From an uncultured Lachnospiraceae bacterium (GTDB taxonomy: Bacteria; Bacillota; Clostridia; Lachnospirales; Lachnospiraceae), in assembly GCA_900551115.1 (NCBI GenBank), contig URUY01000005.1, positions 1 through 64,000 of the forward strand: a stretch of 64,000 nt of DNA, written 5' to 3'. A model generated the notes under the pieces. It did no database searches and was not told the origin of the DNA. It saw only the letters and a list, made by a program, of their open reading frames with translations. The translations under genes and the position numbers were made by a program. Shown one piece after another: positions 49,696 to 58,289 of this stretch. Numbering within the stretch: position 1 is the first letter of the stretch; each line of letters starts with the position of its first letter.

Positions 49696-50727
49696 TTATC
49701 TCTGTACACGTCCTGATGCATCGCCGCCTGCCAGTGTTTCTACTTCTTTTCTGGATACCAGGTTGAAGTCGCCGGGAATGGTGTGCTTAAGTGCAGATGC
49801 AGCCACGCCGTACTCTAATGCATCCTTGAAGTTCTTGCCGTCCAGCATACCGCAGATAACGCCGCCTGCGAAGGAATCACCGCCGCCTACACGGTCTACG
49901 ATAGGATGAATGCTGTATTCTTTGGAATGATAGAATTCCTTGGTATCTCTGCTGTAAATACATGCAGACCAGCCGTTGTCGGAAGCGGAATGGCTTACAC
50001 GCAGAGAGGATACGCAGTATTCAAAGTTGAATTTCTCTACCATCTGCTCGAAAATGGATTTGTAGCCTGCAAGCTCTAATTCACCGCTGGTTACATCTGT
50101 TTCACCGGGCTTAAAGCCAAGTACCAGCTCTGCATCCTCTTCGTTGCCGATGCATACGTCAACATACTTCATCAGGTTGGTCATTACCTTCTGCGCTTTT
50201 TCAGAGGTCCACAATTTTTTACGGAAGTTAAGGTCTACAGAAACCTTTACGCCATGCTTCTTTGCTGCAATCAGAGCCTTCTCTGTCAGCTCTGCTGCCG
50301 CATCGGATACAGCGGGCGTAATACCGGTAAAATGGAACCAGTCTGCACCTTCAAAAATAGCGTCAAAATCAAAATCAGCTTCTGTTGCAGTGGAAATAGA
50401 GGAATGCGCTCTGTCGTATACAACCTTGGAAGGTCTCATGGAAGAGCCGGATTCCAAAAAGTAGATACCCAGTCTTTCACCGCATTTTGCGATATGCTTT
50501 GTGCCTACGTTGTACTTTCTTAAAGCAGCTACAGCACATTCGCCGATTTCGTTATTGGGAACTGCCGTCACGAACTCAGCATCATGTCCGTAATTTGCTA
50601 AAGAAACTGCAACGTTTGCTTCACCGCCGCCGTAGTTGATATCAAACTCGTCTGCCTGAATAAATTTTTCAAAATTAGGGGTGGATAATCTTAACATGAT
50701 TTCACCCATGGTAATTACTTTTGCCAT
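49696..50727 (-). CDS. kdgK: 2-Keto-3-deoxygluconate kinase (PfkB family)
   Basis: KdgK phosphorylates KDG to KDPG with ATP. The 343 residues show the ribokinase fold: MGEIMLRLSTPNFEKFIQAD, substrate Gly-rich YGGGEANVAVSLANYG, and the C-terminal anion-hole signature DRVGGGDSFAGGVICGML with the catalytic Asp. It is the last gene of kduI-kduD-rpiB-like-eda-kdgK, in which KduD product KDG meets this kinase and then the aldolase. Identification rests on family pattern plus context. Confidence 0.93.
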   Translation of the reverse strand: MAKVITMGEIMLRLSTPNFEKFIQADEFDINYGGGEANVAVSLANYGHDAEFVTAVPNNEIGECAVAALRKYNVGTKHIAKCGERLGIYFLESGSSMRPSKVVYDRAHSSISTATEADFDFDAIFEGADWFHFTGITPAVSDAAAELTEKALIAAKKHGVKVSVDLNFRKKLWTSEKAQKVMTNLMKYVDVCIGNEEDAELVLGFKPGETDVTSGELELAGYKSIFEQMVEKFNFEYCVSSLRVSHSASDNGWSACIYSRDTKEFYHSKEYSIHPIVDRVGGGDSFAGGVICGMLDGKNFKDALEYGVAASALKHTIPGDFNLVSRKEVETLAGGDASGRVQR

Positions 50728-50867
50728 TTGTCTATCCCTTTCTTAGCTTGTTTCTTTTCTTAGCTTGTTCTTTTCTTGTTTGTCGTATCTTTTTTTATCT
50801 TTGCTTTTTCTCTTTGCCGAACTTTGCGAAATAATCCATCTATTTGCTTCTGTCTTATTTAATACGA

Positions 50868-51833
50868 CTATTTCTGTACCAGATGTACGGCAAAGCCGCC
50901 GATTTCTTCCTTCAGGTAAATTGCCTTCAGATTGCCCTTGTCATCCTTCTTTGCGCTGTTTTCATCAAATTCCACACCAAGCACGTTTTCCAGATAATTT
51001 ACGGCTCTTACGATATAATTGGTTGCGATGGCAATATGACCGTTCTTTCCCAAATAAGGAGTCTTCATGACCTCCAGTACTTTTCCTGCAAATACAGAGC
51101 TGCCGCCTACCTTCTCAGGCATACCGAAGATAAAACCAAATCTCTTTGCTGCCTTCTCTGCCTCTTCTGCATTTTCTGCATTGACACCTACGTGTGCCAG
51201 TTCAAAGCCTAACATGGTCTGTACTGCTTCTCTGGTAAGCTGCTCAATCTTGTCCCATTCACCGGCATTGATTAAGTCACCGGGTACCATCCAGGAACCG
51301 CCGCAGGCAATAATCTTGTTGAAATCCAGATAAGAAGTCAGATTCTTTGCATTGACACCGCCCGTAGGCATGAACTTCATATTAACATAAGGAGCTGCCA
51401 TTGCCTTAATTTTTGCCAGACCGCCTGACTGCTCTGCAGGGAAGAACTTTACAACATCAAGTCCCAGCTCAATAGCCTGCTCAATATCGGAAGGGCTTGA
51501 CGTACCGGGGGTAATCGGCACATTCTTTTCGATACAATATTTTACAGTGTTGGGATTTAAGCCGGGGCTTACGATAAACTGTGCGCCTGCTGCCACTGCT
51601 GCATCCACCTGTGCTGCATTTAATACGGTACCTGCGCCTACACACATTTCAGGGAAGCTTTCCGTCATAGCTTTAATTGCGCCTGCTGCTGCATCCGTGC
51701 GGAAGGTAACCTCTGCACAGGGAAGACCGCCATTGCAAAGAGCTTTTGCAAGAGGAACTGCATCCTCTACCCTGTCAAGCTTTACTACCGGTACAATACC
51801 GATTTTGCTGATTTTCTCTAAAACTGCATTCAT
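50868..51833 (-). CDS. eda: KDPG/KHG aldolase fused to a VOC-like domain
   Basis: Residues 1-205 are a class I KDPG aldolase: GIVPVVKLDRVEDAVPLAKA, the catalytic Glu in AEVTFRT, VGAGTVL, the Schiff-base Lys in DVVKFFPAEQSGG, and MPTGGVN. It splits KDPG into pyruvate and glyceraldehyde-3-phosphate. Residues ~210-321 form an extra domain, LAHVGVNAENAEEAEKAAKR to GGFAVHLVQK, with the pattern of a single vicinal-oxygen-chelate (glyoxalase-like) unit. The extension is about 110 residues beyond normal Eda. Start MNAVLEKISK follows AGAGG. Confidence 0.93.
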   Translation of the reverse strand: MNAVLEKISKIGIVPVVKLDRVEDAVPLAKALCNGGLPCAEVTFRTDAAAGAIKAMTESFPEMCVGAGTVLNAAQVDAAVAAGAQFIVSPGLNPNTVKYCIEKNVPITPGTSSPSDIEQAIELGLDVVKFFPAEQSGGLAKIKAMAAPYVNMKFMPTGGVNAKNLTSYLDFNKIIACGGSWMVPGDLINAGEWDKIEQLTREAVQTMLGFELAHVGVNAENAEEAEKAAKRFGFIFGMPEKVGGSSVFAGKVLEVMKTPYLGKNGHIAIATNYIVRAVNYLENVLGVEFDENSAKKDDKGNLKAIYLKEEIGGFAVHLVQK

Positions 51834-51995
51834 GATAATCCTCTTTCTGCGCACGCATTTGTATTCAAACCTTCTAAATTGCATTTACAATTTCTGTTTT
51901 CTGCTGCAAACCTGCGTCACGTGCGCGGACACAGGTCCTCTCTTTTGTTGTCTGTTTATTTCTGTTATCGGTTTATGCTGCTGTCTGCTTTACTC

Positions 51996-52634
51996 TTAGC
52001 CGATAATTTCCTTTACTGCTGCCGCTATCTTATCACATTTGCAATCTGCAAAAAAGTACTCTGCAAATTTTTCACCGGACAGTGCGCCCTTTACAAGCTC
52101 TCTGTCAAGATTTTTTAAGATAGTCACCATATCCACATGTGTAACTTCTTTCACTGCATCTAAAATCTTTTTGTTACGCTGCTCCGGCACCACTCTTTCC
52201 TTGGGGTATCCGCCGCCACCGGGGGTACAGAACAGTTTTTCAAAAATGTATTCCAGATTCAGCTCTCCGCCCCAGCCAAAGTTCTCGGCAAAGGGAAGGG
52301 CCACACAGTTTCCGTCATTGACCTGAGAAAACAGGTATGCATCAAGCGGGGACTCGATATGTCCGCAAAGCACCCTGGGGAAGGAATTGCAGGCTAACAT
52401 AGCACCTTCACCGGTACCGCAGCCGGTAATCACGTAATCTGCTGCGCCGGAGTTTAACAGTACTGCTGCTAAGATACCGTTCTGTACATAGGTCAGGGAA
52501 TTTGCATCTTCAGCAGAATACATACCATAGTTTACCACCTCATGTCCCATGGGCTCTACGACCTTTTTCAGGGTTTCATATACCATTGCGTTTTTTGCCG
52601 CCTGGCTGTTTTCATTAATTAAAGCAATCTTCAT
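51996..52634 (-). CDS. RpiB/LacA/LacB-family sugar isomerase
   Basis: The 212-residue protein has the RpiB/LacAB fold: MKIALINENSQAAKNAMVYE, HEVVNYGMYS, DYVITGCGTGEGAMLACN (the phosphate-binding G-x-G-x-G loop) and RVLCGHIESPLDAYLFSQVN. In streptococci a member of this family, DhuI, isomerises 4-deoxy-5-ketouronate. In this operon a true KduI is also present, so this may be a second uronate isomerase or act on another sugar acid. It lies between kduD and eda. Confidence 0.85.
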   Translation of the reverse strand: MKIALINENSQAAKNAMVYETLKKVVEPMGHEVVNYGMYSAEDANSLTYVQNGILAAVLLNSGAADYVITGCGTGEGAMLACNSFPRVLCGHIESPLDAYLFSQVNDGNCVALPFAENFGWGGELNLEYIFEKLFCTPGGGGYPKERVVPEQRNKKILDAVKEVTHVDMVTILKNLDRELVKGALSGEKFAEYFFADCKCDKIAAAVKEIIG

Positions 52635-52719
52635 GATAATATATCCTCACTTACTTTTTTAGCTACGATTCATTGCAGAGAATTGCCTCCTGCAATTCTC
52701 TCGTGCAATTCTTTTCCTG

Positions 52720-53523
52720 TTAGGAAGGCTGCTTGCCGATATAAGCAAGAATACCGCCGTCTACATAAAGGATGTGTCCGTTTACAGCATCTGATGCATC
52801 AGATGCAAGGAATACTGCAGGACCTGTCAGTTCTTCCGGCTTCAGCCATCTGTTTGCAGGTGTCTTTGCACAGATAAACTGGTCGAAGGGATGTCTGCTG
52901 CCGTCCGGCTGAATCTCACGAAGAGGCGCCGTCTGGGGTGTTTCGATATAACCGGGTCCGATACCGTTACACTGGATATTGTACTGACCATATTCGGAAC
53001 AGATATTTTTTGTCAGCATCTTTAAGCCGCCCTTTGCTGCTGCATAAGCGGATACGGTCTCACGGCCTAATTCGGACATCATGGAGCAGATGTTGATAAT
53101 CTTGCCGTGTCCTTTTTTAATCATGGAAGGCAGTACTGCCTTGGATACGATAAAGGGAGCATTCAAATCTACGTCAATTACCTGTCTGAACTGCTCTGCG
53201 CTCATCTCAATCATGGGAATACGCTTGATGATGCCTGCATTATTTACCAGAATGTCGATAACACCGACTTCCTTTTCAATCTGTGCAACCATGGCATTTA
53301 CTGCCTCTTCGTCTGTTACATCGCATACATAGCCGTGTGCCTTAATACCGTTCTCTGCATAAGCTGCAATTCCCTTGTCTACCAGTTCCTGCTTGATATC
53401 GTTAAAAACAATCGTTGCGCCTGCTTCTGCATATGCGGAAGCAATTGCAAATCCGATACCGTAGGAAGCACCTGTTACCAGCGCTACTTTTCCCTCTAAT
53501 GAAAATTTCTGTACATAATCCAT
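52720..53523 (-). CDS. kduD: 2-Dehydro-3-deoxy-D-gluconate 5-dehydrogenase (SDR)
   Basis: KduD reduces 2,5-diketo-3-deoxygluconate to KDG with NAD(P)H. The 267-residue SDR has VALVTGASYGIGFAIASAYA, NNAGI, the catalytic Ser in NICSMMSE, and SAYAAAKGG with Tyr and Lys. GPGYIETPQTAPLREIQPDG is typical of KduD/gluconate 5-dehydrogenases. Placement between kduI and the isomerase-eda-kdgK genes gives the function. Ribosome site AAAAGGAGAAG. Confidence 0.92.
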   Translation of the reverse strand: MDYVQKFSLEGKVALVTGASYGIGFAIASAYAEAGATIVFNDIKQELVDKGIAAYAENGIKAHGYVCDVTDEEAVNAMVAQIEKEVGVIDILVNNAGIIKRIPMIEMSAEQFRQVIDVDLNAPFIVSKAVLPSMIKKGHGKIINICSMMSELGRETVSAYAAAKGGLKMLTKNICSEYGQYNIQCNGIGPGYIETPQTAPLREIQPDGSRHPFDQFICAKTPANRWLKPEELTGPAVFLASDASDAVNGHILYVDGGILAYIGKQPS

Positions 53524-53592
53524 TTTCTTCTTCTCCTTTTTATAATATATTTTTGCTGAGCTTCTCTTTCCTTATCTTAAATTGCCGTTTTT

Positions 53593-54453
53593 CTATCTTA
53601 AATCCTTCATGGCAACGCCGTCCATATCGTCAAAATCCTGATTTTCCCCGACCATACCCCAGATAAAGGTATAGGCTCTGGAGCCGCATCCTGAATGGAT
53701 GGACCAGCTCGGTGAAATAACGGCCTCTTCATTTCTCATAACAATATGTCTGGTTTCGTCAGGCTCGCCCATATAGTGCATAACAAACGCATCCTCAGGC
53801 ATTTCAAAATAAAGGTATACCTCCATACGTCTGTCATGGGTGTGGCAGGGCATGGTATTCCAAACACTGCCCGGCGCAAGCTTCGTCATACCCATCTCCA
53901 GCTGACAGCTCTCTACCTGTCCCGGCAGGATATACTTGCAGATGACTCTGTGATTTGCGTCCTCCAGGCTGCCAAGCTCCACCTTATTTTCGTCCTTTAC
54001 AATGACAACGCCCTCTTCGGGTGTGCCTTCCGGCTTAATCAGTACGGTAGGATATGTCATATGTGCCGGTGCGCTGTTTAAGTAATACTTTGCCGGATTC
54101 TTTTCATCATCACTTGCAAAAGTAATCTCCTTAGAGCCCATACCAATATACATGGCCTCCTTGAAGCCTACCTTATAAACCTTTCCGTCTATGGTAATTG
54201 TTCCCGCTCCGCCGATATTGATAACCCCTAACTCTCTTCTCTGGCAAAAATATTCTGCACGCAGTTCTTCTCCCGCTGTCAGCACAATAGGCTTCAGGGG
54301 CACTGCCGCTCCTGTAATGATTCTGTCAATGTGACTGTATACCAGCTTGATTTCCCCGGGTACAAACAGCTTCTGAATCAGAAACTCTTCCCGTAAACGT
54401 TCTGTGGTATAATATTTCACATCCTTAGGTGATACTGCTGTTCTCAGTTCCAC
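53593..54453 (-). CDS. kduI: 5-Keto 4-deoxyuronate isomerase
   Basis: KduI converts 5-keto-4-deoxyuronate, released from pectin or other uronides by lyases, to 2,5-diketo-3-deoxygluconate. The 286-residue cupin shows FCQRRELGVINIGGAG and VYKVGFKEAMYIGMGS. The zinc ligands are in PCHTHDRRMEVYLYF (H-x-H ... E) and the final His is in ISPSWSIHSGCGSRAY. It begins with GTG behind AAGGAGTG. It heads the operon and is divergent from an AraC regulator. Confidence 0.95.
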   Translation of the reverse strand: MELRTAVSPKDVKYYTTERLREEFLIQKLFVPGEIKLVYSHIDRIITGAAVPLKPIVLTAGEELRAEYFCQRRELGVINIGGAGTITIDGKVYKVGFKEAMYIGMGSKEITFASDDEKNPAKYYLNSAPAHMTYPTVLIKPEGTPEEGVVIVKDENKVELGSLEDANHRVICKYILPGQVESCQLEMGMTKLAPGSVWNTMPCHTHDRRMEVYLYFEMPEDAFVMHYMGEPDETRHIVMRNEEAVISPSWSIHSGCGSRAYTFIWGMVGENQDFDDMDGVAMKDLR

Positions 54454-54545
54454 GCCTGCCTACACTCCTTTCTTTTTCCGGCAGCCTTCTGCTGCCATGC
54501 CCTTTTTCAGTAATTTTTATTGTTTCCGGCACTATGATAATTCTT

Positions 54546-54566
54546 AATGTAAGTGCTTACATTATA
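54546..54566 (-). promoter_or_regulatory. kdu operon -10 with overlapping palindromic operator
   Basis: AATGTAAG-TG-CTTACATT (54546-54563) is a near-perfect palindrome overlapping an extended -10 (TGCTATAAT; TATAAT at 54561-54566, minus strand). The overlap suggests repression, or CcpA/LacI-like control, in addition to the AraC protein. The -35 is poor, fitting an activator-dependent promoter. Confidence 0.6.
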
Positions 54567-54803
54567 GCACAGTCTTTTCTCTTTTACTACACTTTTCTTA
54601 GCTTTCCCGAAAAAAGATTCGCCGACTGCTTCTATTATATACATTCTCATTATATTAGACGTAATTATCTAAGTCTATTCATATTCTAATCAAAACATTG
54701 CATATTTTGAACAAATGAAGTATACTGTCTTTATTCTTAGTTTTATCAACCATTCGTAACACCAAAAGACATCTCTTACATTTCCGACAGAAAGGACGGC
54801 ATT

Positions 54804-55688
54804 ATGGAAGAACTCACCTCCTGCAAGCAGGCAATTGAAAACTGTCTTACCTCGCATACCTTTTCCATTGCACATCTTTATAAAGAAGAAAAAGCCATGG
54901 ACATGCATATCCATGACTGCTACGAGCTGTATTATTCCATCTCCGGCGGCAAGCAGTTTCTGATTGATAACCGGTTCTATTCTATTGCACCGGGGGATTT
55001 ATTTATTATCAACCAGTACGAAAGCCATAAGCTGACACAGATTGACAGCTGTGTCCACGAGCGGATTGTCCTTTCCATTTATCCGGAATACATGAAGAAA
55101 ATATCCAGTGCTTCTACCAATTTAGACTTTTGTTTTTCCTGCAGGCAGGATAACTCCACCCACAAAATTTCCTTAAGCAAGGAACAGCAGAAGCGCTTTC
55201 TCTACTATATCAATAAAATAACCTCTGCCAAGGGCTTTGCCCATGACATTATTGAGCAGGCCGCTTTCATGGAACTGCTTTCCATGATTAACTTTTTGTG
55301 GAATACGGCGATTCGTACACAGCCTGCCAGAGACAAAGCGCCACAGCCTGATTTGCCCAGTTATCACTACAATCATCAGGTAGATGATATCCTGTCCTAT
55401 ATTAACCGTAATATCACCAATCCCATTTCCATTGAACAGCTTGCAGGCGAATTTTTCTTAAGCGAGTCCTATATCTGCCGCATTTTTAAGTCGGCAACCG
55501 GCACTACTATTAATAAATACATCACTGCACGCCGCATCAGCATTGCGAAATCACTCTTAAAGGAAGGCTGCAGCGTTGGTGAAGCCTTTGAAAAAAGCGG
55601 TTTTTCCGACTACAGCAATTTTTTCAAATCCTTTACCAAGGCAGTGGGCATTTCCCCTAAAAAATATGCAGGTCTGAGCGTCAGCTGA
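54804..55688 (+). CDS. AraC family regulator, likely of the kdu operon
   Basis: The 294-residue protein has an N-terminal cupin (HDCYELYYSISGGKQFLIDN; GDLFIINQYESHKL). The C-terminal helix-turn-helix pair is ISIEQLAGEFFLSESYICRI, then GEAFEKSGFSDYSNFFKSFT and VGISPKKYAG. It is divergent from kduI with a 350-bp shared region, the usual layout for a pathway-specific regulator. The inferred inducer is an unsaturated uronate breakdown product. Ribosome site AGAAAGGA; its stop codon is inside a 28-bp palindrome. Confidence 0.9.
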   Translation: MEELTSCKQAIENCLTSHTFSIAHLYKEEKAMDMHIHDCYELYYSISGGKQFLIDNRFYSIAPGDLFIINQYESHKLTQIDSCVHERIVLSIYPEYMKKISSASTNLDFCFSCRQDNSTHKISLSKEQQKRFLYYINKITSAKGFAHDIIEQAAFMELLSMINFLWNTAIRTQPARDKAPQPDLPSYHYNHQVDDILSYINRNITNPISIEQLAGEFFLSESYICRIFKSATGTTINKYITARRISIAKSLLKEGCSVGEAFEKSGFSDYSNFFKSFTKAVGISPKKYAGLSVS

Positions 55689-55713
55689 CGCTCAGACCCG
55701 CAATCCCTTTTTT
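55671..55713 (+). terminator. 28-bp perfect palindrome overlapping the AraC stop codon
   Basis: GGTCTGAGCGTCAG / CTGACGCTCAGACC (55671-55698) includes the TGA stop. A T-run follows at 55708-55713, ten bases from the stem. It may terminate transcripts from both convergent genes (AraC and trpB2). Confidence 0.65.
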
Positions 55714-55751
55714 GATACAACCATTTTATCTTTGTTTTCTTTAAGATATAT

Positions 55752-57128
55752 TTATTCTACTTTGGGAAGACCGTCAAAGCCCTTCTGTAAATCGGCATCT
55801 GTGGGAATATAATCCGTCATGTTGCCGTCATTGTATTTTTGGTATGCCACCATATCAAAGTATCCTGTTCCGGTAAGACCAAAGAGAATCGTCTTTTCTT
55901 CTCCCGTTTCCTTGCATTTTAAAGCTTCATCGATGGCTACGCGGATTGCATGACTGCTTTCCGGTGCCGGCAGGATGCCTTCAATCCTTGCAAACTGCTC
56001 TGCTGCTGCAAATACACTGGTCTGCTCCACTGACACTGCCTCCATCAGGCCCTCATGGTAAAGCTGGGACAGAATAGAACTCATACCGTGATATCTGAGC
56101 CCGCCTGCATGATTGGCAGAAGGAATAAAGCCGCTTCCTAAGGTGTACATTTTTGCAAGGGGACATACCATTCCCGTATCGCAAAAATCATAGGCAAATC
56201 TTCCTCTGGTAAGGCTGGGACAGGAAGCCGGCTCTACCGCAATAAAGCGATAATCCTTTTCTCCCCGAAGCTTTTCTCCCATAAACGGTGATATCAGACC
56301 GCCAAGATTAGAACCGCCGCCGGCACAGCCGATAATAATATCCGGCTTCACACCGTATTTATCGAGAGCTGCCTTAGCCTCTAAACCGATAACGGACTGA
56401 TGCAAAAGCACCTGATTTAACACACTGCCAAGCACGTAACGGTAGCCTTCGGACCTTGTGGCTGCCTCTACCGCTTCGGAAATGGCACAGCCAAGACTGC
56501 CGCCTGTGCCGGGATGCTCTGCCAAGATTTTACGTCCAACCTCGGTGGTTTCTGAAGGGGATGGTGTTACGCTGGCTCCGTAGGTTCGCATCACCTCACG
56601 TCTGAAGGGCTTCTGCTCATAGGAAACCTTCACCATATAAACCTTACAGTCCAGTCCCAAATACGCACACGCCATGGAAAGTGCCGTTCCCCACTGGCCT
56701 GCTCCGGTCTCTGTGGTAACACCCTTAAGTCCCTGCTTCTTTGCATAATATGCCTGCGCAATGGCGGAGTTTAACTTGTGGCTGCCGCTGGTATTGTTAC
56801 CCTCAAATTTATAGTATATTTTTGCCGGTGTCCCCAGTGCCTTTTCCAGACAGTAGGCACGCACAAGGGGCGCCGGACGATACATTTTGTAAAAATCCCG
56901 AATCTCCTGAGGGATATCGATATAAGCCGTATCATTATCCAGCTCCTGCTTAATCAGTTCATCACAGAATACCGGACGAAGGTCCTCGTATCCCATAGGC
57001 TGCAGTGTAGCAGGATTTAACAACGGAGCCGGTTTATTTTTCATATCCGCTCTCACATTGTACCACTGCTTTGGCATCTCGCTTTCTTCCAAATAGATTT
57101 TGTAAGGAATTTTCTTTTCTTCGCTCAT
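55752..57128 (-). CDS. trpB: Tryptophan synthase beta-like (TrpB2 type)
   Basis: TrpB condenses indole with serine, using pyridoxal phosphate, to form tryptophan. The 458 residues are longer than TrpB1 and match TrpB2: RPAPLVRAYCLEKALGTPAK, the PLP Lys in NTSGSHKLNSAIAQAYYAKK, GAGQWGTALS, the phosphate loop CAGGGSNLGG and LTGTGYFD near the end. No trpA lies beside it, typical of TrpB2, which may salvage free indole. The Trp T-box upstream supports a role in tryptophan supply. Start MSEEKKIPYK follows AAAGGAAAA. Confidence 0.94.
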   Translation of the reverse strand: MSEEKKIPYKIYLEESEMPKQWYNVRADMKNKPAPLLNPATLQPMGYEDLRPVFCDELIKQELDNDTAYIDIPQEIRDFYKMYRPAPLVRAYCLEKALGTPAKIYYKFEGNNTSGSHKLNSAIAQAYYAKKQGLKGVTTETGAGQWGTALSMACAYLGLDCKVYMVKVSYEQKPFRREVMRTYGASVTPSPSETTEVGRKILAEHPGTGGSLGCAISEAVEAATRSEGYRYVLGSVLNQVLLHQSVIGLEAKAALDKYGVKPDIIIGCAGGGSNLGGLISPFMGEKLRGEKDYRFIAVEPASCPSLTRGRFAYDFCDTGMVCPLAKMYTLGSGFIPSANHAGGLRYHGMSSILSQLYHEGLMEAVSVEQTSVFAAAEQFARIEGILPAPESSHAIRVAIDEALKCKETGEEKTILFGLTGTGYFDMVAYQKYNDGNMTDYIPTDADLQKGFDGLPKVE

Positions 57129-57191
57129 AGTTTTTTCCTTTCCGCTTTTAAAAGCTAAACAAATTATTTGATAGTTTTGGGAAAAGAATAT

Positions 57192-57455
57192 AAAAAAAAT
57201 ACCCTTATCCCAACAATTGCTGGGACAAGAGTATAGTATCCTCCTGCGGTGCCACCCGGCTTGATGCTTACGCATCCTCTCATACACACTATCATGTGTC
57301 GATTCTTGATAACGGAGTATCTACTCCGGCTCGCCTACTTCATTCAACTCGCCCTCAGGAGCCCATTCATTTCGGCCTTCCATGCTGCAATCCCACCACC
57401 TGCAGCTCTCTGTAACGGACATAACCCAAACTACTTACTCTCCCTCAATGGTTTA
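57192..57455 (-). promoter_or_regulatory. T-box riboswitch, tryptophan specifier
   Basis: The leader contains the T-box core GGGTGGCACCGC (about 57246-57257) and stem I landmarks AGAGAG and the GAA-TGG-GCTCC segment. There TGG (Trp) occupies the specifier position. A terminator hairpin, CTCTTGTCCCAGC-AATT-GTTGGGATAAGGG plus T-run (57192-57233), can be replaced by the antiterminator formed with the T-box. Uncharged tRNA(Trp) would turn on the trpB2 gene. A near-consensus promoter lies just upstream. Confidence 0.92.
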
Positions 57456-57460
57456 TATTT

Positions 57461-57489
57461 CTTATAACACACTACTATGCTAAAGTCAA
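57461..57489 (-). promoter_or_regulatory. Promoter of the T-box/trpB2 unit
   Basis: On the minus strand TTGACT and TATAAG are spaced 17 bases; the -35 overlaps the end of the GDSL hydrolase gene. Confidence 0.8.
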
Positions 57490-58175
57490 GAAAAAGTTAC
57501 AGAATTTTTTTCAGAAATTTTTCTGTTATTTTTAACGGCTTCATAAACTGTACGGGCAATCAGCGCCGCTCCTTTTTCATTGGGATGCAGACCGTCTTCC
57601 TGATAAAGAGTCTGCCGTTCTTCCTCTGACAGCTGCATAAAAGCTGCGTGGATATCTATCCTTCCCAACCCTTTATTAACAGCAGGCAGTTCTTCCAGAA
57701 AAGGGATTATTTCCTGCAGATACTTCTCCTGATGCCGCCGCCAAATACACTGCATGATGGGTGCCGGAATCCCGATATAGACAAACGCCTCCGGTGCGGC
57801 CTTTCGCACACTGGCGATAATGGCCTGATAGCAGGCTGTAAACTCTGCCTTTCTGCTTATCATATTAAGAAGGGGGTGGGTAACCTCTTCTACGTCATCC
57901 AGGCCATCCTGGGCATCGTTTGTACCAAGCAGTATCACATAAATATCCCCTTTTTCCGCAAGCGCTTCTCTGTATCTTTCCTGCCGTACATAGGGGGAGC
58001 CCATCACCTCTCCGTTAAGTGTAAGATTCATTGCCGTACAGCAGCATACGCCTTTGTTCACAACCGTAAAGTCGTCTCCCAAAAGCTGTCTTAGCCTGTA
58101 CGGATAGCTTTCCTCCTCCTTTAAGCCGAAGCCTTCCGTAATGCTGTCTCCCATGCACACTACTTTTGTTTTCAT
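57486..58175 (-). CDS. SGNH/GDSL-family esterase
   Basis: The 229-residue protein has the SGNH blocks. Block I is VVCMGDSITEGFG with the catalytic Ser. Block II is the Gly region near NKGVCCCTAMNL. Block III is LLGTNDAQDG, and block V is DGLHPNEKGAALIA with the catalytic Asp and His. Such enzymes remove acetyl or acyl groups from sugars, among other esters. No signal peptide, so it is cytoplasmic. It sits downstream of the GH95 gene, which suggests de-acetylation of imported glycans; this is inference. Confidence 0.9.
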   Translation of the reverse strand: MKTKVVCMGDSITEGFGLKEEESYPYRLRQLLGDDFTVVNKGVCCCTAMNLTLNGEVMGSPYVRQERYREALAEKGDIYVILLGTNDAQDGLDDVEEVTHPLLNMISRKAEFTACYQAIIASVRKAAPEAFVYIGIPAPIMQCIWRRHQEKYLQEIIPFLEELPAVNKGLGRIDIHAAFMQLSEEERQTLYQEDGLHPNEKGAALIARTVYEAVKNNRKISEKNSVTFS

Positions 58176-58289
58176 GTTATTAAAACATCCTTCCTTTGCA
58201 TCTCTTTCTCGTACTGTCTTTCCTGATATCCCTTATACCGTCTTCCCGAACAACTCTTAAGCGCCTTTCATCCGCTTTCCGGCTATCCC

